Source: Candidatus Zhuqueibacterota bacterium (GTDB taxonomy: Bacteria > Zhuqueibacterota > Zhuqueibacteria > Residuimicrobiales > Krinioviventaceae). Taken from it: a DNA stretch of 59,999 nt. Of the stretch, positions 18,001 through 27,646 are shown one piece after another. The position numbers and the translations under genes are program-made. The notes under the pieces are model-generated. The model was not told the origin of the DNA and ran no database searches. It saw only the letters and a program-made list of their open reading frames with translations. Position 1 is the stretch's first letter; every line of letters begins with the position of its first letter. Where the stretch lies: assembly GCA_016928775.1 (NCBI GenBank), contig JAFGKD010000031.1, forward strand, positions 1 to 59,999, in the 5' to 3' direction.

Positions 18001-19300
18001 TGCCAAATCTGTATTTACATTAGCAGAAAAAACAACTCGTCACAGACCCGAACCATCCGGCTGGTATGCCGGTGATATGCATATACACCGCGATTGCGGT
18101 GGCTCTCCTGAAGACATACTCCCTGAAGACAAGTTTATTGAAATGATGAAAGTAAATGATTTGGCGGTGATATCAGTCCTTGCTGATATGGGGAATGGCG
18201 AAGTGAAACCCAGTGAAATTGATCTGAAAAAAGTAAATGGACAAGATTTTCCGCTTTCTGTTCCCGGTCGTACCATCCATTACGATGCCGAATGGCATTG
18301 GGATCCTTTTGGCGTCACATTCGAACACAAGGCACTCGGTGGACACATCGTGTTGTTAGGTTTGACAGAGGCACATCAGATATGGGAAGAATCTCCATAT
18401 AAAATTCTTGAATATGGAAGAAAACAAAATGGCATTGTGGGATTCTGCCATACAGAATATTTAAACGATACGATTCAAAATGACCTGAATTGCTGTATTC
18501 CCATTGATTATCCGGTTGAAGCAGCTTTGAGAACGATCGACTTTATTTCTGAAGACGTCTATGGTTCTATTTCTGATAATTATGGACATTACAATGCGGA
18601 TGCAACGATCAACGCATATTATAAAATGCTGAACTGTGGTATCAGACTGGGTTTGTGCGCCGGAACCGATTACCCGTGCAACAACCGTGAACCATTCGGT
18701 ACTCTATTGACCTATGTGGCTGTGGAAGAGCCATTTACCTATCGCAAATGGGTGGAAGGAATTCGGGACGGAAGAACCGTTGTCTCTCGAAATGGGCATC
18801 AGGAATTTTTGGATTTAAAGGTAGACGGTCACTACATTCCCGGTGATGATATTCAAATTGAAGGAGAGAAGACAGTTGCGATTGAGGTGAAATGGACAAC
18901 AACAAAAGAATTATCGGGCAGACTTGAATTGATTCACAATGGTAATAAAGTGGCTTCAACGCACGGAATTGCTTCACCTGGTCACCCTGTCGTATTGAGC
19001 GCGAAACAGGAGATTTTACAAAGTGGTTGGTTGTGTGCGCGTCGAATGAACGATAATGGTCATCAAACTCATACTGCACCGATCTACGTAACCGTTGATA
19101 ATAAACCGGTAAGAGCCAGTGCAGAAGATGCTTTGTACTTTGTGGCTTGGATTGATAATCTCCTGGAAAAAACATCGCCTGGAAATGAATGGAACCAGTA
19201 TTTCACCCATGATTTGGATATCGTGCAAGGCAGGTACAGGAGAGCAAAAGTCATCTATTTAAATATTGCCAAAGAAGCTGCAGGATTGAGCGAACGATAG
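15077..19300 (+). CDS. Trimodular secreted protein: alpha/alpha toroid, GH30-like barrel, PHP (CehA/McbA-like) domain
   Basis: 1407 residues, ATG after GAAGGG, signal peptide of about 22. Module 1 (about 40-470) is an alpha/alpha-toroid with repeating helical pairs (GEKIPNWFENARLYYAYTGD, VDHAAEVGLTYYRMYLFSGA, RYAAECARWYAISGDETYKE), as in lyases and unsaturated glycoside hydrolases. Module 2 (about 553-970) is a GH30-like TIM barrel starting FQKMDGFGVNINSSWWY, with acid/base Glu near 711 in SPMNETELDG, nucleophile Glu near 809 in FWITETAGIG, and a beta-sandwich after it. Module 3 (about 988-1240) is a PHP metal hydrolase of the CehA/McbA kind: GWYAGDMHIHRDCGG, IVGFCHTEY, LGLCAGTDYPCN. A beta domain ends it. 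No sorting tail. Substrate unknown; a complex plant or microbial polysaccharide is likely. Confidence 0.8.
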   Translation: MSHRKTIMRILLFILFFVTILKAKNSNNSSFVGKTDTVFCTHQVVLDEQQKILPWFTPRLKAYDHFLHLRWNFIKNIVPNSPGPAPRSNYPQYYFYCAFVEKNGKLEPDWWMNDIGEKIPNWFENARLYYAYTGDSSVMTIVRDMIDYQLEYGTSASDFAWPNFPYTTTNAGDTLFRGFTNLPKLVLHEIQVDHAAEVGLTYYRMYLFSGAKKYLNAAMDVANVLAAHARKGNAEKSVWPYRVVMKTGEITAEYGANWTGAYLLLDNLVKANLGNVDAYADAKNKAKEFLLKFPMKTGYWTDGHSDTGWNINTYKSNLSASNMTLCLFDFPELDPEWKTNIPKLIKWTEDNFVFRSAPGEPSTMWGANIVGEQDSFLVKMDYQTARYAAECARWYAISGDETYKEKAFRSLNWVTYCNDTTGKAFESPVSKGVNSWWSDSYGECPRMFYHAFAGVPEWAPPRENHILYSEGILKDVVYADNRVEYTTTNDGGVEYLRLAFKPAHVTINGKSAKPGEFLKSDVYTLKDLGHGDYSMIFKRSKAGQVVISGAEIPVNIDGAIRFQKMDGFGVNINSSWWYDGDYRNTDVVKPAIDILVDSLGATIFRVVIEEMDWETVNDDENPENFNWTYYNSVFSTTRFQGVWNILRYLNQKGITDGLKISFMGAPPAWMGSNCSVDRDKEAEFIESIAALLWFARKTAGIQFTLVSPMNETELDGREGPNMKDPKQFVRVLKSLAVKLDAIGLRDIRFVTPDAAGDTLFSQCLDEMIADSYLMGKLAHWGVHQYGNDAANYRNIVNRPENHNRSFWITETAGIGNMLGQLDDNATAFIFWDGFDCVYQHAIRNGYGSEPPNDWVFWIQEEGRPLIAYNAADHSWRPRKQYYEFAQIFQFVKPGAIRISATNENNSLVVYAFQNPNEQLVIVGRNNQKNSVILKGTVHNLTHVKPFEMFYTDSLNNKSRSDDITIEDNVFSATIPAKSVFTLAEKTTRHRPEPSGWYAGDMHIHRDCGGSPEDILPEDKFIEMMKVNDLAVISVLADMGNGEVKPSEIDLKKVNGQDFPLSVPGRTIHYDAEWHWDPFGVTFEHKALGGHIVLLGLTEAHQIWEESPYKILEYGRKQNGIVGFCHTEYLNDTIQNDLNCCIPIDYPVEAALRTIDFISEDVYGSISDNYGHYNADATINAYYKMLNCGIRLGLCAGTDYPCNNREPFGTLLTYVAVEEPFTYRKWVEGIRDGRTVVSRNGHQEFLDLKVDGHYIPGDDIQIEGEKTVAIEVKWTTTKELSGRLELIHNGNKVASTHGIASPGHPVVLSAKQEILQSGWLCARRMNDNGHQTHTAPIYVTVDNKPVRASAEDALYFVAWIDNLLEKTSPGNEWNQYFTHDLDIVQGRYRRAKVIYLNIAKEAAGLSER

Positions 19301-19511
19301 CTCCTGTGCACATCCTGTTGTTACGTGTTGATCTATTTCTAGATGTGGGTGTTTTGTATGTCCAAAATCGTTTTATCAATTGTTTTTGCCATCGTAAAAC
19401 ATTTATCGGCTTGATTGAAATAGCATCTTTGATAGAGCTGATTCTGCCTTTTTATAATGCAAGTGAACTTAACAATCACTTCTTTTTTCGATTTAAACAT
19501 ACTGCTAACAA

Positions 19512-19547
19512 CGAAAAAAACCCTTAACTCTAATAGAATTAAGGGTT
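19512..19547 (-). terminator. Rho-independent terminator of tRNA-Phe
   Basis: On the minus strand, perfect 9-base stem AACCCTTAA / TTAAGGGTT (19519-19527 with 19539-19547) directly followed by a T run, seven bases after the tRNA 3' end. Confidence 0.85.
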
Positions 19548-19553
19548 CGAAAG

Positions 19554-19626
19554 TGGCGCCTCCCAGAATCGAACTGGGCACACACGGATTTTCAGTCCGT
19601 TGCTCTACCGACTGAGCTAAAGCGCC
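19554..19626 (-). tRNA. tRNA-Phe (anticodon GAA)
   Basis: Minus strand, 73 bases. The acceptor stem GGCGCTT pairs with AGGCGCC (one G-U). The D arm contains AGCTCAGTCGGTAGAGC, the anticodon arm is ACGGA-CTGAAAA-TCCGT giving GAA, and the T arm is CCCAG-TTCGATT-CTGGG. The discriminator is A and no CCA is encoded. A hairpin terminator follows. Confidence 0.97.
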
Positions 19627-19795
19627 ACATCAACACGAAAAGATATAAACATTGGCATAAATAGTCAAGGAAAATTTGCATCAGGAGGTAATCAACTGCA
19701 AAAAGACCTTGATTTTTAAGCTCTTTTGCGGTATATTTTTAGGTTTTCACTTAAATAAATTAAGCAAACTTTTCGACAAACAGAGGCTCATAACA

Positions 19796-21595
19796 ATGGC
19801 TTTAATGAACAAAATGCGCGAGAGCATGAAAACAATATTACTCATTCTCGTTCTCGCCTTTGTTGCGACGATTATATTTGACTGGGGCATGGGTGGCTTC
19901 AAGAGCAGACGCCCACAAGGCGTCATCGCCCAGGTTAATGGTGAAGATATAACCTATGATGAATTTAACAATGCCTATCAACAAGAGCTCAAGGCGCAGC
20001 GCGAACAAACCGGCAACGATCCGGAAGCTTATCAACTGGAGCAGATCGAAAACCAGGTATTTGAACGACTGGTGCAGCAACGGCTTTTAAGCGATGTCAT
20101 TCGGGATTTAAATCTTGTCCCGACGGATGCGGAGATTACATCAGAACTATGGAACAATCCACCTCAGCTCATTCGAGATACGCCGGCTTTTCAGGATTCA
20201 AACGGTGTCTTTAACATGGCCGCCTATCAGGCTGCCCTCAATAATCCGGAGCTTGATCCTCAATGGGACGGCGTTATATACTATATGCGTAATACGCTGC
20301 CATATCAAAAGCTCAGCAATTTGCTAAATTCCACTCCTGTCATCACAGATGACGATGCGCGCCTTGAGTTTATGAAAAACAATATGAAAGCAAAAGTGGA
20401 TTACTTGTTTTATAATGCCGCAAATTTCTCTGATGCCGCCGAGCCCACTGAAGAGGAAATTCGCACCTATTACAATGAACATAAAGAAGATTTTTTTCAG
20501 ATTGAGAAACGTGTTATTGATTACCTCCTCATCGAATTAAAACCAACAGCACAGGACAGTCAGGCTGTATATAAACAAGCAAATGATCTCATGCAAGATG
20601 CTCGTGATGGCAAAGATTTTTCTCAATTGGCAGAAATATATTCTCAAGATCCAGGCTCAGCTGAAAAGGGTGGTGACCTGGGCTATTTTAAACGAACGGC
20701 TATGGTCAAACCATTCGCCGATGCCGCATTCGGCGCTGCAGTTGGGGACATCGTCGGTCCCGTCGAGTCACAGTATGGTCTGCACATTATCAAAGTAGAT
20801 GACAAACGCAGACAAAATGGCGAAGAAGAGGTCAAAGCCAGACATATTCTCTTGAAAATCGAAACTTCAAATGCAACGCGCGAAACGTTGCGCGATGATG
20901 CGGTTTATATTGCAGAGTATGCTAAAGAATCGGATTTGCGAACTGTCGCACAGGCTGAAAGCATTCAGGTCAACACGTCACAACCATTCGAAATTGAGGG
21001 ATTTATCCCCGGCATTGGCATGGAGCGGCGTATCAATCGCTTTGCTTTTCGTTCGAAAATCGGTGATGTAAGCGACGTTTTTTATACGGATCGCGGCTAT
21101 ATTGTTGTTGAGCTCAAGGAAATCATCAAAGAACATACGCAGCCTTTGGAGGAGGTAAAAACTCGAATCAGCAGTACTCTCTCATCCGAGAAGAGAATGG
21201 AAGCAGCTCGATCGGCCGCTGATGCGGCTTATGCCAAAATGGCCGCGAGCTCAACACTGGAACAGGTTGCTGCTGAGGACAGCCTGGAAATTCAACAAAC
21301 CGATGAATTCACTCTCGGAGGTGCCATTGCCGGGGTTGGCCGCGAACCCGCATTTGCGGCTACTGCATTCAAATTGGATGTGGGTGATTATTCCGAACCA
21401 ATCAAAGGCACGCGTGGCTACTATATCCTGCAGGTCATTGAAAAATCCGAATTTGATGAAGCAGAGTTTGAAAAACAAAAAGAAAGCTTAAAAACGCAAC
21501 TCGCGGTTCGCCAACGAAACCAGGTGTTTAGCCTCTGGTATGCAAAATTGAAGGAAGAGGCGGATATCGAGGACTTTCGGAACGAATATTTTTAA
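19796..21595 (+). CDS. Membrane-anchored periplasmic peptidyl-prolyl isomerase (PpiD/SurA-like)
   Basis: 599 residues. The ATG at 19796 is used because it opens the typical N-terminus: a short charged stretch ([12 protein letters not shown]) and one transmembrane anchor ([19 protein letters not shown]), with GAGG upstream; 40 extra in-frame codons before it lack sense. A SurA-N/PpiD chaperone region follows ([20 protein letters not shown] ... [14 protein letters not shown]). A parvulin domain lies at about 250-350 ([49 protein letters not shown]) and a second, more divergent PPIase-like part at about 355-480 ([11 protein letters not shown]). Helps fold outer-membrane and secreted proteins, in keeping with the heavy export load here. 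Ends in a strong terminator. Confidence 0.9.
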   Translation: MALMNKMRESMKTILLILVLAFVATIIFDWGMGGFKSRRPQGVIAQVNGEDITYDEFNNAYQQELKAQREQTGNDPEAYQLEQIENQVFERLVQQRLLSDVIRDLNLVPTDAEITSELWNNPPQLIRDTPAFQDSNGVFNMAAYQAALNNPELDPQWDGVIYYMRNTLPYQKLSNLLNSTPVITDDDARLEFMKNNMKAKVDYLFYNAANFSDAAEPTEEEIRTYYNEHKEDFFQIEKRVIDYLLIELKPTAQDSQAVYKQANDLMQDARDGKDFSQLAEIYSQDPGSAEKGGDLGYFKRTAMVKPFADAAFGAAVGDIVGPVESQYGLHIIKVDDKRRQNGEEEVKARHILLKIETSNATRETLRDDAVYIAEYAKESDLRTVAQAESIQVNTSQPFEIEGFIPGIGMERRINRFAFRSKIGDVSDVFYTDRGYIVVELKEIIKEHTQPLEEVKTRISSTLSSEKRMEAARSAADAAYAKMAASSTLEQVAAEDSLEIQQTDEFTLGGAIAGVGREPAFAATAFKLDVGDYSEPIKGTRGYYILQVIEKSEFDEAEFEKQKESLKTQLAVRQRNQVFSLWYAKLKEEADIEDFRNEYF

Positions 21596-21601
21596 TTCTA
21601 C

Positions 21602-21631
21602 AAGGCGAGCCAGCGAAGACTCGCCTTTTTC
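21602..21631 (+). terminator. Rho-independent terminator
   Basis: Stem AAGGCGAG (21602-21609) / CTCGCCTT (21620-21627) followed by TTT, seven bases after the isomerase stop. Confidence 0.85.
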
Positions 21632-21829
21632 TTGCCATTATTCCATTCTCGTATGGCCAAAGCACAAGGAATATTGTTAAAAATCGCCGAAGAAATCCGG
21701 GGTGTTCACCGCAATGATTCTGGAACCAATTCGGGAATCGCATTAGCGCGTTCATGCTTCCAACAATCTTCACAGCAAAAAAAGCTGCACCATCAAGCTT
21801 TTTGCTATTATTAACATGAGGGCAAAAAA

Positions 21830-23923
21830 ATGAAAAACTACATACTCTTATTTCTGGTGGCCATTATGGTATCTTGTTCGACACAATCGACGAATCCGCT
21901 GCTCACCCAATGGGAGACTCCCTTTGAGGTGCCGCCGTTTGCGCAGATTCAGGAGAAACACTACGTACCGGCATTCAAGCAGGCGATGAAAAAACATTCG
22001 ACAGAAATACAAACCATTGTTTCGACGAAAGACGAAGCTACTTTTGACAACACGATTGCGGCGCTGGACTATAGCGGCCGGTTGCTCAATCGAGTGGAAA
22101 GTGTCTTTTATAACCTGAACTCGGCGAACACCAATAAAGAAATGCAGGCAATTGCCAAACAGATTTCACCGCTGCGAACAAAACATTATGACGACATCAA
22201 TCTGAATCCGCAGCTTTTTGAACGCGTTAAATCGGTGTGGGAACAAAGAGAGAATCTGGAATTGACGGCGGAGCAGGAAAAGCTCCTCGACGACACCTAC
22301 AAATCTTTTGTGCGCAACGGCGCCAATTTGCCAGAGGAGAAGAAAAAAGAACTCCGCGTGATTAACGAAGAGCTTTCACTTTTGTCCCTCAAATTTGCAG
22401 AAAATGTCCTGGCCGAAACCAACGATTTCAAGCTCGTCATTGATGATTCATCCGACCTTGTCGGTTTGCCGCAGTGGCTCATTGATCAGGCAGCTGACGC
22501 GGCGAAAGAAAATGAGATGCCCGACACCTGGGTGTTCACATTGCACAAGCCGAGCTGGATTCCGTTTTTGCAATATTCCAGCAAACGCCATCTCCGTGAA
22601 AAGCTTTATACCGCGTGGATACACATTGGTGACAATGATAACGAACACGATAATAAAAAAATTATCAGCAAGATTGTCACTTTGCGCCTCCAACGTGCCA
22701 ATCTGCTCGGTTTTGCTTCGCATGCCGACTATGTCCTCGACCAAAACATGGCGAAAAAACCGGAGAATGTCTACAGCTTTTTGCAGCAGGTGTGGACGCC
22801 GGCCTTGAATCGCGCCAAAGCCGAAGCATATGATATGCAAAAAAAAATCGATGCGGAGGGGGGTGATTTCAGGTTGGCGAGCTGGGATTGGTGGTATTAT
22901 GCTGAAAAAATCCGTCAAGATAGATACGCCCTCAGCGATGATGTTCTCAAACCCTATTTTGAACTCGAAAATGTTAAAAACGGAATGTTTGAGGTCGCCC
23001 AAAAGCTCTACGGCTTGTCGTTCGTTGAACTGGCGGACATGCCGATTTACCACAAAGATGTGACAGTCTATGAGGTAAAAGATAAAGATGGTTCACATCT
23101 GGCGATTCTCTACATGGATTTTCACCCCCGCCCCAGCAAGCGTAGCGGCGCCTGGATGACCGATTTTCGTAGCCAATATAAAAAAGATGGGGAAAATGTG
23201 GCACCCATCATTTCGATCGTGATGAATTTTTCCAAACCAACGGCTGATTTGCCATCCCTGTTGACGCTCGATGAAGTGTTAACCTCTTTCCACGAATTTG
23301 GTCATGCGCTGCACGGCATGCTATCCGATTGTACGTATCCGGGTCAGGCAGGCACCAATGTTCGCCGCGACTTTGTTGAGCTGCCGTCGCAAATCATGGA
23401 AAACTGGGCGCAACACCCGGACGTGATAGAATCCTATGCGAAACATGTTGAGACTGGTGCACCCATTCCGGATGAGCTGGTGGAGAAGATTGAGCAGAGC
23501 AGCAAATTTAATCAAGGTTTTGCCACGGTGGAATATATTGCGGCATCGATTCTGGATATGGACTATCATACGCGTACTGACACGACTCTCGTCGTCGATG
23601 TAGATGAATTTGAAAAAACATCGATGCGCAAGATTGGTTTGATCCCGGAGATTATCCCCCGTTACCGAAGCGGTTATTTTCAGCACATTTTCTCTGGCGG
23701 GTATTCGGCCGGATACTATAGTTATCTGTGGGCCGAGGTATTGGATGCGGATGCGTTCGAAGCGTTCATGCAAGCCGGCTTGTTTGATCAAAAAACCGCG
23801 ACAGCTTTTCGGGAAAATATACTGGAGCGCGGCGGCACCGAAGATCCGATGGTGCTATATGTACGGTTCCGCGGTCGTGAGCCGGAAATTACGCCGTTGC
23901 TCAAAAAACGTGGATTGTTGTAA
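21830..23923 (+). CDS. M3 family metallopeptidase lipoprotein (oligopeptidase / dipeptidyl carboxypeptidase type)
   Basis: 697 residues, the usual length of Dcp/oligopeptidase A. A lipoprotein signal (VAIMVSC) makes it envelope-bound rather than cytosolic. The start follows GAGGGC. N-terminal helical half (NPLLTQWETPFEVPPFAQIQ, typical M3 opening). The zinc site is TSFHEFGHALHGML, near residue 487; the third ligand Glu lies in the following ELPSQIMENWA, which is a strong Dcp-type motif. A further conserved stretch near the C-terminus is HIFSGGYSAGYYSYLWAEVL. Hydrolyses short peptides, probably from exported protein turnover. Start 198 bases after the previous terminator, in a region without other genes. 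Confidence 0.93.
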   Translation: MKNYILLFLVAIMVSCSTQSTNPLLTQWETPFEVPPFAQIQEKHYVPAFKQAMKKHSTEIQTIVSTKDEATFDNTIAALDYSGRLLNRVESVFYNLNSANTNKEMQAIAKQISPLRTKHYDDINLNPQLFERVKSVWEQRENLELTAEQEKLLDDTYKSFVRNGANLPEEKKKELRVINEELSLLSLKFAENVLAETNDFKLVIDDSSDLVGLPQWLIDQAADAAKENEMPDTWVFTLHKPSWIPFLQYSSKRHLREKLYTAWIHIGDNDNEHDNKKIISKIVTLRLQRANLLGFASHADYVLDQNMAKKPENVYSFLQQVWTPALNRAKAEAYDMQKKIDAEGGDFRLASWDWWYYAEKIRQDRYALSDDVLKPYFELENVKNGMFEVAQKLYGLSFVELADMPIYHKDVTVYEVKDKDGSHLAILYMDFHPRPSKRSGAWMTDFRSQYKKDGENVAPIISIVMNFSKPTADLPSLLTLDEVLTSFHEFGHALHGMLSDCTYPGQAGTNVRRDFVELPSQIMENWAQHPDVIESYAKHVETGAPIPDELVEKIEQSSKFNQGFATVEYIAASILDMDYHTRTDTTLVVDVDEFEKTSMRKIGLIPEIIPRYRSGYFQHIFSGGYSAGYYSYLWAEVLDADAFEAFMQAGLFDQKTATAFRENILERGGTEDPMVLYVRFRGREPEITPLLKKRGLL

Positions 23924-23930
23924 TTCTTTA

Positions 23931-24027
23931 GGTGCCAGGCACGTTATAGGTGCCTGGCATGCCTTTGTGCCCTGCCAAAACGAAAATCGGAAAAGCAGTG
24001 CCATGCACTTAAAACGTGCCTGGCACC
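23931..24027. repeat. Second cluster of GTGCCTGGCAC palindromic units
   Basis: GGTGCCAGGCAC (23931-23942), GGTGCCTGGCA (23949-23959), a degenerate GTGCCATGCAC (23999-24009) and GTGCCTGGCACC (24016-24027). Begins 8 bases after the M3 peptidase stop. Same unit as the cluster at 9266-9336. Confidence 0.8.
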
Positions 24028-24186
24028 TTTTGAAAAACCCCAGCCTCTTTAGGCATCTGGGGGATCACCTGCAAAACCATTTCAAAATCAGCTACGTTTC
24101 CTCTTGAATTTTTTCCCATTCTTTCATATAATTAAACCAAGATTACCGCTAATATCAACCATCTGAACAATTTTGTGGAGAGAGTT

Positions 24187-24840
24187 ATGAAACGTTTTCT
24201 GATCTGTTGTATGCTCGCTGCCTTTTATCTCATCCTTGGCTGCACCCCCAAACCACCCGCAGCCGAAAAAACGGTTTTGTTCAACGGTCAAGACTTTGCC
24301 GGCTGGTTGTTGTTTGTTCCGGACGACAGTGTGGACGTTAATGATGTCTGGTCAGTCAAGGACGGTGTAGTACAGTGCGCCGGCGTTCCGAACGGTTATA
24401 TGAGAACCGAGCAATCATACGCAAATTACAAACTGCATCTGGAGTGGCGCTGGGTAGAGGAAGCAACCAATTCGGGTGTGTTGCTACATTTCCAGGGTTC
24501 CGACCAGCTTTGGCCGAACTGCCTCGAATGCCAGCTTATGGCGGGCAATGCCGGCGATTTTGTCTTGATTGGTCCAGGCCAAATAACCGTTGACGATTCG
24601 GTCTACGTGAATGAGAACCGTTTTCTCGTCATTCCAAAAAAACACCCAAGCAACGAAAAACCGGTCGGCGAGTGGAACAGCTATGACATAGAGGTTCGCG
24701 GACATGCAGTCGCCTGCTACGTTAATGGACTAATGCAAAACAACGGTATTGACGCGGCGCTCTCCTCCGGACCGATTGCGCTGCAAAGTGAAGGCTCGCC
24801 CATTGAATTTCGCAATATCACCATCGAGGCATTGGAATAA
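24187..24840 (+). CDS. DUF1080 (3-keto-disaccharide hydrolase type) lipoprotein
   Basis: 217 residues. ATG 24187 follows GGAGAG; lipoprotein signal ends LILGC. The remainder is one concanavalin-like beta sandwich of the DUF1080 family: TVLFNGQDFAGWLLFV, VWSVKDGVVQCAG, YANYKLHLEWRW, NSGVLLHFQG, CLECQLMAGNAGDF, EWNSYDIEVRG, GPIALQSEGSPIEFRNI. Some members hydrolyse 3-keto-glycosides; others may bind glycans. The gene is 62 bases upstream of another lipoprotein on the same strand, with which it may form an operon. Family certain, activity not. Confidence 0.9.
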   Translation: MKRFLICCMLAAFYLILGCTPKPPAAEKTVLFNGQDFAGWLLFVPDDSVDVNDVWSVKDGVVQCAGVPNGYMRTEQSYANYKLHLEWRWVEEATNSGVLLHFQGSDQLWPNCLECQLMAGNAGDFVLIGPGQITVDDSVYVNENRFLVIPKKHPSNEKPVGEWNSYDIEVRGHAVACYVNGLMQNNGIDAALSSGPIALQSEGSPIEFRNITIEALE

Positions 24841-24902
24841 TCCGATCACCCCGAGATTTTTTTCAAACCGCTCCCAAGTGAGTGGCAAAATAAGGGTGTG
24901 TT

Positions 24903-26702
24903 ATGCGAATAACAGTGCTGTGCGGTCTTTTGGCGCTTTGCTCACTTTATCTTCGATGTGAGAAATCAAATCAACAGCGACTGGAGATCGCACCCCAAAT
25001 CCTCGGCTCACTGCATGCGCTGCTAGCCGATATGGAGGAGCAGTATGATCCGGCGGAAAAAATGCTCAAATCCGCCTTCAGCTCGCCGGGTTATCATACT
25101 TCTCTCACCGAGGGTATGGTGCATCGCACGCGGCAGTCGCTAACCTATGCGGCCAGCTGCTTGGATTCAAATGATCCACAACTCAAACAGCGTGGATTAG
25201 ACATTATCGAACGCGTCATCCGATTGCAGGATCAGGATTCTTCAAGCGCCACTTATGGCATCTGGCCGTGGTTTTTGGAGGAACCACTCGATCGGATGTC
25301 GCCGCCAGACTGGAACTGGGCTGATTTCTGCGGTGTACAGCTCCTCCAGGCCATTTTTTATCATCAGGATAGATTTTCAAACGATCTTTTAGCCCGCGTG
25401 AACAGCGCGATTTACCACGCCGCGCGTTCGATACAAAGGCGAAACGTCGGACCTGGATACACCAACATCGCCATTATGGGGACGTATGTGACCATGATGA
25501 CAGCAGAACTGCAAAATGTGCCGGACCTCAAGCAATACGCGTTGAACAGATTGCAGCGTTTTTATGATTATACGAAAAACAACGGCGCTTTCAATGAATA
25601 CAACAGTCCAACCTATACCATCGTTGCCCTCAAAGAATTGGCACGTATGCAGCAGCATTTTCAAGATGCTCATGCTCGCTCATTGGTTGCTGAACTGTAC
25701 GCACTTGCCTGGGAAGAAATAGCCATCCATTTTCATCCACCAACACAACAATGGGCCGGGCCGCACAGCAGAAGCTACAGCACGTTTTTGCCAAAGAAGC
25801 AATTGGCGTTTATTCAGACTTTTACCAGCAATGCCGTGCAGTTTAAAAACGTCGGTGCATACGAGGATTTGGAAGCACACAGGCTGGAATGTGCATGCCC
25901 GCAAGAGCTGGAGCATTATTTCATCCAACTGCAAACACCACGACAGTTGGAGCGCATCTTTGCCAAAGACAACACGCCGCTCATTGGTAAGACGTATTTG
26001 TGCCCCTCTTTCTGCCTTGGCACGATCAATCGCGGTGACCTCTGGAATCAGCGCCGACCGCTCATCGCCTATTGGGGAGAGGCAACACATCCATCATATC
26101 TGCGACTTCGGTTTCTACATGACGACTATGACTTTGCTGCCGCCCAATTCTTCAGTGCGCAGGAGAAAGGTAATGCGCTTTATGGCCTCGCGTTCGCCAC
26201 GGATGGGGGTGATACGCACATCAATTTGGATATGCTCAAAGACGCTACATTTACTGCGCATGATTTGCGGCTGCGTTTTGAATGCGGTGGACGTGCGGCG
26301 GATCTGCCACTGCAAAACTTTACGTCAATTCGCGACACCCTTTTGCTGGAATTTCCGGATGTGACGATCAAAATTCTGCTGCCATTTGCCGAGTTTGACG
26401 GCCAAAACATCTCCTGTCAGTCGAGCAAAGTGGGTGATACCGTTTGCTACGATGTCATTTTTTATTCCGGTCCAACGCGTCAATTTAATTTGACAACCAT
26501 GCAGCGAGCGGCGGTGGCGGGATTCGTTTGCGTTGGTAGTGAAAGTGAAAGAGCAGATTATCTTGATATCGTGCAGAAAGATGATACGCTCGTCCTGAAC
26601 ACACAAGGATTAAAGTTGACATTTCAAGCAAAACCGGCGACGCGCCAACAGTTGCATGAGAGATTTGACTCGCACATCACCGAGCCTAATTCCCTGTACT
26701 AA
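24903..26702 (+). CDS. Secreted alpha/alpha-toroid protein, lyase-like, unknown specificity
   Basis: 599 residues. The N-terminus is a signal with a Cys near residue 19 (CSLYLRCEKSN), probably a lipoprotein. Residues about 30-330 are a helical toroid with lyase-like aromatic and Asn/Tyr clusters: WPWFLEEPLDRMSPPDWNWA, GPGYTNIAIMGTYVTMM, NNGAFNEYNSPTYTIVALKE, WAGPHSRSYSTFLPKKQLAF. The remaining half is beta-rich, as in heparinase II/III-like and other toroid-sandwich lyases. NEYNSPTY and GPHSRSY supply plausible catalytic Tyr, His and Arg. I do not recognise the family by name. Neighbouring DUF1080 gene suggests glycan processing. Confidence 0.6.
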   Translation: MRITVLCGLLALCSLYLRCEKSNQQRLEIAPQILGSLHALLADMEEQYDPAEKMLKSAFSSPGYHTSLTEGMVHRTRQSLTYAASCLDSNDPQLKQRGLDIIERVIRLQDQDSSSATYGIWPWFLEEPLDRMSPPDWNWADFCGVQLLQAIFYHQDRFSNDLLARVNSAIYHAARSIQRRNVGPGYTNIAIMGTYVTMMTAELQNVPDLKQYALNRLQRFYDYTKNNGAFNEYNSPTYTIVALKELARMQQHFQDAHARSLVAELYALAWEEIAIHFHPPTQQWAGPHSRSYSTFLPKKQLAFIQTFTSNAVQFKNVGAYEDLEAHRLECACPQELEHYFIQLQTPRQLERIFAKDNTPLIGKTYLCPSFCLGTINRGDLWNQRRPLIAYWGEATHPSYLRLRFLHDDYDFAAAQFFSAQEKGNALYGLAFATDGGDTHINLDMLKDATFTAHDLRLRFECGGRAADLPLQNFTSIRDTLLLEFPDVTIKILLPFAEFDGQNISCQSSKVGDTVCYDVIFYSGPTRQFNLTTMQRAAVAGFVCVGSESERADYLDIVQKDDTLVLNTQGLKLTFQAKPATRQQLHERFDSHITEPNSLY

Positions 26703-26868
26703 ATTGCCGCAGAACTGATGCCTGCGCGGTTCTCGAGCCGGTTATCCGAAGAATCTCAAAAGCCGCGTAGAAGCACAACCTTGTTCCGCCCAACCTGCAA
26801 GCGAAAGAGAGGTGAACTGCATCTTTTCCTCCTCCTCCTCATCCAATGAGAAATGACAAGGAGGAAAA

Positions 26869-27327
26869 ATGAAAAAATTACTTTTCACTTTTATTATATT
26901 AACAGGAGCTTTTTCAGCTATGGTCTATTCAGCAGAGACACCCTCGTACGGATTCTCGAAAACGCTCGATCTCAGCTATGAAGAGGCGCTCAACAAAGTG
27001 AGTGCCGAATTAAAAGAACTGGGTTTTGGCATCATTACTGAAATCGACGTCCAGGCGACGATGAAGAAAAAACTTGATGTCGACATAAAACCGTATAAAA
27101 TTCTTGGTGCGTGCAATCCGTCATTTGCCTACGCCGCTATTCAGGCTGAGACACACATCGGGCTTTTTTTGCCATGCAATGTGATCGTATATGTAAATGA
27201 GGACAATCAAACCGTGGTATCAGCCGTCGATCCGGTTGCGATGATGGCTGCTGTTGAAAATCCCGAGTTGGCTGAAACCGCGAACAAGGTGCGTGAAAGT
27301 TTAAAGCGTGTCATCGATAATTTGTGA
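26869..27327 (+). CDS. DUF302 family exported protein
   Basis: 152 residues. ATG directly after AAGGAGGAAAA, signal peptide MKKLLFTFIILTGAFSAMVY. The DUF302 fold is clear: YGFSKTLDLSYEEALNKVSA, LKELGFGIITEIDVQATMKK, DIKPYKILGACNPSFAYAAI, ETHIGLFLPCNVIVYV. Such small proteins occur in the periplasm of many bacteria and have no settled function. It stands alone, with 166 bases upstream and over 300 bases downstream free of genes. Confidence 0.9.
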   Translation: MKKLLFTFIILTGAFSAMVYSAETPSYGFSKTLDLSYEEALNKVSAELKELGFGIITEIDVQATMKKKLDVDIKPYKILGACNPSFAYAAIQAETHIGLFLPCNVIVYVNEDNQTVVSAVDPVAMMAAVENPELAETANKVRESLKRVIDNL

Positions 27328-27646
27328 AGCATTAATGGTCGAACGAACAGCAAAGCGTGCTGGATCACCTTGCTCATACAAAACTTCTGTCAAGGGTAAT
27401 CGTCATTGCTCTCAAGCTGGAACGAATGTGTGAAAACGGCTAATATAGCCTCAATGAAGGATAAATTTGGCCATTCTTGAATAATAAAGCAAATTAGGCT
27501 CTTAATAATCCAAAAAAAACCTGGTTTCATACAAACGTTGAAATTAGTTCTTTGATGTTTATTACATACTACGACTACTGTTTTGAGTTTGGAACAATAA
27601 TTTTCTCGATCATGTAGTCACATGTTTGATCAATTCACGTCTGAAT
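27328..27646. other. A/T-rich upstream region of the AAA/SIR2 cluster
   Basis: 319 bases without a supported gene. The last 170 bases are strongly A/T-rich and probably carry the promoter for the ten-gene run that follows; I cannot single out a box with confidence. Confidence 0.4.
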
